This document shows positions 57,863 to 64,000 of a stretch of 64,000 bases of DNA, piece by piece. The number at the start of each line of letters is the position of its first letter. Within the stretch, counting starts at the first letter, position 1. This stretch comes from Sesamum alatum (lineage: Eukaryota; Streptophyta; Magnoliopsida; Lamiales; Pedaliaceae). Under the pieces are notes generated by a model. That model was given only the letters and a program-made list of their open reading frames with translations, was not told the origin of the DNA and did not search any database. A program made the position numbers and the translations under genes. The stretch is from the NCBI GenBank assembly GCA_034509735.1, contig JACGWO010000005.1, positions 15,551,264-15,615,263 on the forward strand, read 5' to 3'.

Positions 57863-60800
57863 AATGTCTAAGAATCCACCAAACACATCACTAAGAGGCT
57901 CACTAAAAAAGGAACCAATTATACGAATTGACTGCGAAATCTTAAGATGGTCTTAGATTTCCAGAACCTTAACTCACAGAACCGGATGAGGATGTTCCTC
58001 AGCCCTTGCCGGAGGGGTCGACAACTGAGGTAAACGCTTGGTGTTCAAAAGTTGAAGGATGACCACCGGCAAGTAGGATATAATGATGTTGGCTCAAACT
58101 ATGCTTCGTTTGCATCATGTCTATATGGTCTTGGACCAGCATGTGGGGTAAAATGCAACGAAGGCATGTTTGGAGCTAAGATGACGGAAGGGATGTCGGT
58201 ACAAAGAACATGGAGTGATGATGCAATCCCTAGTGGAGAAGCTCAAAAGACCTCCACGTCAGTCTTAGAGATGTACATTGACATGATCCTTCAGTCTCTT
58301 CCTTCCTCCTACGAACCATTAATTATCAACATGAACGAGCTTAGAAAAGATCTTCATAGGTTGGTAATTATGTTGGCCTAGTACGAGGCAACGATTGCAA
58401 AATCTGCGCCGTCGGTACTAGTAGGAGAGGCTTCAACCTCCATGGTGAAAGGCAAGGGTGCCAGACGCCAAAAGAGGAAGAAGGGTAAGGTGACATCAAC
58501 TATTAAGCACTTCAAGTGTTGTTCCTTTACAACACAAGGTGGAGGTAAAGGAAAGAGCAAAAGGTTCAAGCAGTCAAGTTTATAGATTTCTAAGAACGTA
58601 AGCATTTACTATCGTAAAGAGGGCCATTGGAAAGGGGAGCATCCTAAACCTCTCTCCAATGTAGGTAAAATTTGAAATTGAGTATTGACATGATCACTTT
58701 TTGGTATTTGATACCATTCCTATCACTAATCTGCGGGTGGTTTGCAAAAAGTGAATAAGGACTTAAAAGCCAAGAACAGTTCTAGGATTCAACAATGGCA
58801 AGGTCCATTGATGAAAAGGACTAGAGACTTGTTAGGCCCATAATCGTGATCATGTTAGGATAATATAGGAATTACGTAACCTAGCATGATCAAAAGTATG
58901 TCTCTTTGTTGGACAAAGGTTTTAATTACATACATATTTGATCAAACAAAATTATTGAATATTGATTCATGTTTGCTAGTACGTAAATTCCTAAAATACC
59001 ATCCCATAAAAGGTTTATGGATACTCAAAATTCAAATTATCTAAAATGGATTAATCAAGACCAACTTACAGATTTGGAATCTACAACAGCTAGGACGTTT
59101 CTTCTTATTAAAAGATGAGTAAATTGGAAAGTTCGATGAATCTAGAAGTAGATGATTCGAATCGACTAAATTTGCAACTCTTTTTTGAAGAAGAAAGTCC
59201 GAAAGCTCTTTGTTGGACAAAGTAGGCTTGCCAAATAGTCTATTGGAAGGGAGCCAATAAGACAACTGTAGGTTACTAATACACAAAACCATAAGAGGGT
59301 TCAAAAGTCTAAAGGTCCCAAAGGAGGTTTGGGAATTAGACTTAAGGAGGTGAACCATAAATGGTTGCAAAATTAAACCTGTTTCGATAGGATCGAAAAG
59401 GCCGTGTATTTAGTGGGAGCTCTTGAGCATCCAAGTTGAGAATGGAATTCTCAATGAAACATTTCCTATAAAGGCCAAGTTTGACGGTCTCTGATAAAGG
59501 GAACGATCGAATCTCGTTGGACGAAGATCGATCGAAGTTTCGTCCAATTACCTTAGCCCGTGTAGACGTAGACTCAAAATTGCCAACGTAAGGAACGTGG
59601 CACTTTGCCAAGAGTCACGCACAAGGAGCCATGGTTTGGCAAGCCTATGTCCCGACAAAGTCCTTGAGCATGCAGAAGGATCCTACATACGTCAAGGAAC
59701 TAGTGGGAGACAAATTAGACTCGGTGTCTAATTTGTACAAGTTTACGACAGAATAATACTAACGTTTCTTAGAATCGCATTTCTTAAATTGATCATATTC
59801 CAAGTCCCCTTAAGAACGAACCCGAATGTCGTAAGAGGTACGAGTGATCGGGATATGTTCGGTCAAATTTGGATAGTAATCCAAATGACCTGCGGAACGT
59901 AATGTTGGACATCGTAGTAGGATTTATGGAGAGGAGCCATAGAATCCGCTAGGAAATTCAAACAAGGTTTGAAACACTGCATAACTGGAATATTCGTTTT
60001 GACGAGCTCATACGGAGCATGACTCGGTCTTAAACGACGTAGGTGATCAGTGGGAGTAGAAATAGCGTTCCAAGTGTTTAAGTGTGTAATGTCTTGATTC
60101 ATTGATGAATTCAAAGCATTAGGAATCACTAAAACACAAACCGTAACTCACGAAAATTCTCCATGACATTTTAGGGATCCCACATACATTTCATGAATTG
60201 AGCTTTTCAAAGACTCAGTCATGGTGGACTGATGAGAAAAACTCATATACGTAGAGGGACAAGTTGTTCGAGACTCAGTCATAGTAAGACTGATGAGAAA
60301 ACTTGGATACTATGCATAAAGCATCAAGCCATTCAAGACTTAGTCACGGTGGACTAATGAGAAGGCTTGGATGTTGAGTATCCCCCACGTCTTAACCCTA
60401 GGCAAACATATGATATGTTTACTCGGTGCATAGGAACCGATGTTGAGAGTGCTTCTAGCATGGCTCAACATAAATCGGTAATGCACTGAGGGGTTGAAGA
60501 CAGCAATCAAGAACGATCCTTAGTACCTGAATAAGGACTAAAGATGTGTTCATGATGCACCGTCTGTTGAGAGTTGCTTTGGAAGGCTAAAGCGATACTA
60601 GCTTCCAGAGCATAAGTGAAAACCAATTAGTCTCAAAGGTATGCACAGTCAGGCCCAATGACGAGTGCATCGGATAGTGGTCACTGATGAAGACCGCGTC
60701 CATAGGATGGACGTGGCGCCTAGCACGACCAAGCCATGTTTGCCTATATATGGCAGGCAACTTGGCTATGGGAGTATTGGCACGAGATCTCATCACAAGA

Positions 60801-60920
60801 TCCACGAAAATATTCTTAGACAACCACCATCTCTAGGAGGCAATGGTGGATAGAGGTAACACGGTTAGACCGTATTGCTTCGCAAGGAAATATAAGCGGA
60901 CTCACAATAACTTAGTCGGT
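57863..60920 (+). pseudogene. Decayed gag-pol of element C
   Basis: Homology is patchy. A Gag start-like MSKNP codon run lies at 57863, a Gag segment MILQSLPSSYEPLI at about 58280, the basic region to about 58560 and a remnant knuckle (REGHWKGEHPK-like) near 58620. Weak integrase-like and RT-like bits follow (WNIRFDEL near 59990). No frame exceeds ~110 codons. A three-copy tandem repeat at 60205-60375 derives from the RT C-terminal segment. The whole region is far more diverged than in A or B. Confidence 0.7.
60205..60375 (+). repeat. Three ~62-bp tandem copies in decayed RT of C
   Basis: AGACT[C/T]AGTC starts at 60211, 60271 and 60337. Each copy can fold as CAGTC/GACTG or TAGTC/GACTA, with outer arms CAAGTT/AACTTG (copy 2) and CAAGCC/GGCTTG (copy 3). 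Family-A RT has a single copy of the matching region. Confidence 0.7.
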
Positions 60921-60921
60921 A

Positions 60922-61612
60922 TCGTAGAATAGGTGACCAGAAAGTCAATGGTATTGGCTATTCTGAGAACCATTCATCAATCTGTGAACAAGTAATATTA
61001 TGTTAATGAATGTAGTAAGGGTTCATAGGCATGAGTTTGTTGTACTTACTGCTTGCATCGTTACGATGTCACAACAAACGCCCACAGACTGAATAACGTT
61101 TCGGGAAATTGGAACTACGCTTGGAGGTAGGTTCATGAAATCAGTTTCGCCGAATCAGTCTGAAATACTCCAAGTCAAAGGAATCTCGAGACAGGGCATC
61201 GAGAATCCATTTGAGACTTGCACTAAGCATCTGCTGTCGTGTTTCATCGATGGGTGACGAGGATCGTCTAAGCAGTGTTAGTGGGTCGGCCTGCTGGGGA
61301 GCGGCCGACTGAGGTGACTCGCGGGAATCGTCATATGGAAGCCACTCGGGCTTGGTCGGTATGACTCGTATTCCCGGTTCCGATAGTACGGGATTAGTCC
61401 TCGGACTTGAGGATCACGGCAGTCCCCTACATACTAAGGCTGTATCTTGGATCTGGTGAAATTTGACCGATTATATCACATGGTCATCATAAGCCTCGTC
61501 CAGTGCAGTCGGAGTATGTAAGAACGGTGAATTCCAAGATAGGATCTGTCCCCTGTCAAAGGATATGACAGCAAGATCTCCTATGCGCTCGGAGATGGTT
61601 TAGACTCACAAA
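60922..61612 (+). repeat. 3' LTR of element C, truncated by insertion
   Basis: Near-identical to 53164-53860. The first bases are changed (TCGTAGAAT for TGTTAGAAT). Ends at CTCACAAA, where the A element starts. Confidence 0.85.
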
Positions 61613-63601
61613 TGTTAGAATAGGTGACCATGTAAGCCAATTTTTTGGCGGGTATATGTAACCTATGTCTAGACAATTATGGGTGTTTGATAAATCATTG
61701 ATGAATAAAGAAGTGAATTTCATTTGGCATTACTTTGTTTGTGTTCACTTTTCTATATCTGTTCACTATGCAAACAAAGCCCACGGATTGAGAATCAATT
61801 TCGGGGACTGGGACTACGCTTGGAGGTAGGTCCATGGAATCAGTCTTCCCGAATCAGTCCGGAAATCTCCAAGTCAAGGAATCCCAAAAATGGGTACCGG
61901 TATTCCATTTGAGACTTGCACTAAGCATCTGCTGTCGTGTTTCATCGACGGGTGACGAGGATCGTCTAAGCAGTGTTAGTGGGTTAGCATGCGAGGACGC
62001 AGCTGACTGAGGTGACTCGTGGGAACCGTCTTACGGAGGACCTTGAGTATGGTCTGCAAGGTATGACGAGTATTCCCGGTTCCAACGGTACAGGTCAAGT
62101 CCTTTGACTTGAGGAATTGCTGAGTTTACCTGTACATCAGGGCTGTATCTTAGGTATGGTGAGAGATTGCCAGAATTCTCTTTGGTAGTCATAAGCCATG
62201 TCTAGTGCAGTCCTGGTGTGCAAAGTGACAGTAGTTTCCAAGAAAGGATCTGTCTCCTGTCAATAGGTTTTGACAGTTGAGTCTCATGTATGCTCTAGGT
62301 CTTGTCCCTAAAACTGTGGCCACAGTGACTGAACAGAAGGGAAGGTTTCCCTTGCGGCGTTTAGTGAGGACAGACCGACACTTAGGTCCAAGATGGGTAC
62401 CTGCGTTATCCGTGCCCTAGACACTAAGTGATGAGACCGAAGACAGAAGGACAAGTGTACTGTTAGAGCCTAAATGTTCATCCCTGAATATTTCACCTAG
62501 TCTCTAGTGCCATGGACCGTTGCTAGATGGCCACCCATGGTAACGGACGGATTCTAGGAATCCGACCAAGTCTAGCTGAATGGTGAACCTAAAGAGTCAC
62601 ACACTATCCACACACAATTAAATATTTAATTTGGAATTAAATATTGGAGTGAAGGAATGTTTAAATTAGATTTAATCGGGACCTTTATTTTTCTTGGAGA
62701 AATAATTCTTTCTATTTGATAGAAGGAATTAAATTGATAAATTGGATTTATCAAAGGGATTTATTTAATGGGCTTAAATAATATTTATATTTATTTTAGC
62801 CTCTTGGAAATATTTAAATAGGTTTTAAATATTTCCATTAAATTAAATTAAATCAAATCAACGGTTGAGATTAATGGGAGAGATGGATGGCTAGGATCGT
62901 CTTGACTAGGTCAAAACACTAGTTTGACTAGGACTTTGACTAGGTCAAAATCCTAGTCAAATTAGAGTTCTTAAAAGAGGAGTTTAAAGAGGATTAAAAC
63001 TCCTCTTCTATATAAACCCCTAGCATCCTACAATTTAGATGATGATGATGATGAATCTCCAACACACACACTACAACACACACACACGGATCTCTCTCTC
63101 CCATCTCTCTCGTCCGCCCTCTCTCTCTCTCAAGAAAATTATTTTCTTGATTCTTTTGTTCTTGGAACATTAGAATCTTGATGAATCAATACCATTAATT
63201 GATAATGTGTTATTGATTCATCCACTCCAAAATTATACACTTGTTCGTTGCTAGCACGACGTGCAAGATACGTGGGTGGATCGTGTGTCACGATTTGGAG
63301 GGTCTCAAGAACGAGATCTTGGTGCAAAACGGGGAACAACGCGTGTAGCCGTTGAAGACGAAAACGACAACGGGTAGGTCTCGTTTTAGATTTTCGTCCC
63401 TTTTAATTTTCTACCCTATGGCCTCCATGATTTACTTTATATTATTCGTTCATGAGATACACCGAACGCCCGGGAAATTTCAAAGGCACACCCTTTGAAA
63501 CGTGTTTTAATTTAAAAGCATGTTTAAATTCCGCATTTATTTTTAATTATACCGCGCTTCCGCATTCGCGCTTTTCCCGGGACGATCCACATAATCTTTC
63601 A
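61613..63601 (+). repeat. 5' LTR of element A
   Basis: 1989 bp, TGTTAGAATAGG to TAATCTTTCA. TTGGA hairpins at 62621-62645 (10-bp arms AATATTTAAT) and 62734-62754 (TTGATAAA/TTTATCAA), W-boxes at 62900-62967, TATATAAA at 63009-63016, CA/CT-rich stretch at 63058-63130. Confidence 0.95.
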
Positions 63602-63602
63602 G

Positions 63603-63614
63603 TGGTATCAGAGC
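63603..63614 (+). promoter_or_regulatory. Primer binding site of element A (tRNA-Met)
   Basis: TGGTATCAGAGC, one base after the LTR end, extended by CCGGTTCGG. Confidence 0.9.
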
Positions 63615-63820
63615 CCGGTTCGGTGTATAGGCCTAGGGTTTATGTGCGTTTTAAGCATGAAACGTGAAATAGCATGTTGTAATTAAATCTTGAATTTCTT
63701 GATTCTTGAAGCATGTTATTTTATTGCTTTTAATTCGTGTGAATTGCTGAATATTGGTATTTTCTGTTTTTCTTGGGAATCGGGATGGGAATTAATCTGA
63801 AAAACGAGAAAACGTCACAG

Positions 63821-64000
63821 CCGGCCAGCCGGGAAGGCTGGCCGCGCGCAGCCGAGCGCTGCCGGCAGGGCAGACGCGCGCAGGCATGGGAAGCCTGCGC
63901 GCGCGCGCGCTGCCGGCCGCGCAGGGGTAGCGCGCAGCCGGGTTGGCTGCGCGCGGGCGTGCGCGCATGGAAACGCCTCCAGGCGCGCGCGCGGGCAGAC
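63821..64000 (+). repeat. GC-rich hairpin block, A leader (partial)
   Basis: Three perfect hairpins in a row: 63823-63843 (GGCCAGCC, loop GGGAA), 63876-63902 (GCGCGCAGGC, loop ATGGGAA) and 63930-63954 (GCGCGCAGCC, loop GGGTT). The window ends inside the block. Confidence 0.9.

Larger units (their letters stand above)
53164..61612 (+). mobile_element. Copia element C, 3' LTR cut by an A element
   Basis: 5' LTR 53164-55489, primer site 55491-55502, leader to about 57860, very degraded gag-pol to about 60920, 3' LTR from 60922. At 61613 a family-A LTR begins inside the C 3' LTR, right after CACAAA. It is the most decayed internal region in the window. Confidence 0.85.
61613..64000 (+). mobile_element. 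Copia element A, 5' end (runs off the window)
   Basis: 5' LTR 61613-63601, primer site 63603-63614, start of leader and GC block to the window end. LTR and leader closely match the composite element at 20626-33068, so these are close relatives. The coding region lies outside the window. Confidence 0.9.

Noticed and set aside
60205..60375. Hammerhead ribozyme suggested by CTGATGAG
   Set aside because: The second core box (CGAAA) and a suitable cleavage triplet in the right stems are not found. The sequence derives from an RT segment.
63603..63614. tRNA-like words TGGTATCAGAGC
   Set aside because: They are primer sites complementary to the tRNA-Met 3' end, directly after LTR ends. No tRNA cloverleaf is present.

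Overview
This is repeat-dominated DNA from a flowering-plant nuclear genome. I see no intact host gene. The window holds an endogenous plant pararetrovirus, a satellite array, and at least nine Ty1/copia LTR insertions or fragments, several nested inside one another. All the copia material belongs to one related group: LTRs of about 2.0-2.3 kb starting TGTTAGAATAGGTGACC, an initiator-tRNA-Met primer site, a leader of about 2 kb, then gag-protease-integrase-RT-RNase H. The long LTRs and Gag style resemble the Angela/TAR part of copia (inference). I call the LTR families A (with variant A2), B and C.

Layout. 1-9211 (minus): florendovirus-like pararetrovirus, read from the right as movement protein, coat protein with zinc knuckle, aspartic protease, RT, RNase H, a second reading frame of unknown function, then a promoter-like region. 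A family-A solo LTR (6563-8547, target duplication CCAAT) splits the movement gene. 9213-9355 (plus): inverted fragment of a viral-type leader with a primer site. 9355-12185: satellite of about 334 bp per unit. 12258-16307: 5'-truncated A2 element. 16308-16932, 19165-20625 and 33074-35711: one stretch of non-element DNA, split by a solo LTR B (16933-19159, duplication CAGCA) and by a composite element (20626-33068, duplication AATGC). 35712-37208: reversed A2 LTR, cut by element A' (37209-53163). A' is itself cut by a near-complete element B (42501-52329, duplication AATAG/ATTAG) and by element C (53164-61612). A fresh-looking family-A element starts at 61613, inside the 3' LTR of C, and runs off the window.

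How it works together. Each copia element has a TATA-bearing LTR, a primer site that would be used by tRNA-Met, a leader and gag-pol. Nearly every coding region is broken by frameshifts, stops, insertions or deletions, so no copy here looks autonomous as assembled. The nesting gives a relative order: A2 LTR, then A', then B and C, then the terminal A element.

Most interesting. The non-coding parts of these elements look like structured nucleic acid kept by compensatory change. (1) Twin leader hairpins carry an identical 16-nt cap on stems that differ between families. (2) A GC-rich block after the primer site is made of perfect hairpins, many with purine-rich loops. (3) LTRs carry strings of AT-rich hairpins with a recurrent TTGGA loop on varying stems. 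(4) An LTR core domain shows stem covariation between families A, B and C. I know of no description of these, but I could not search.
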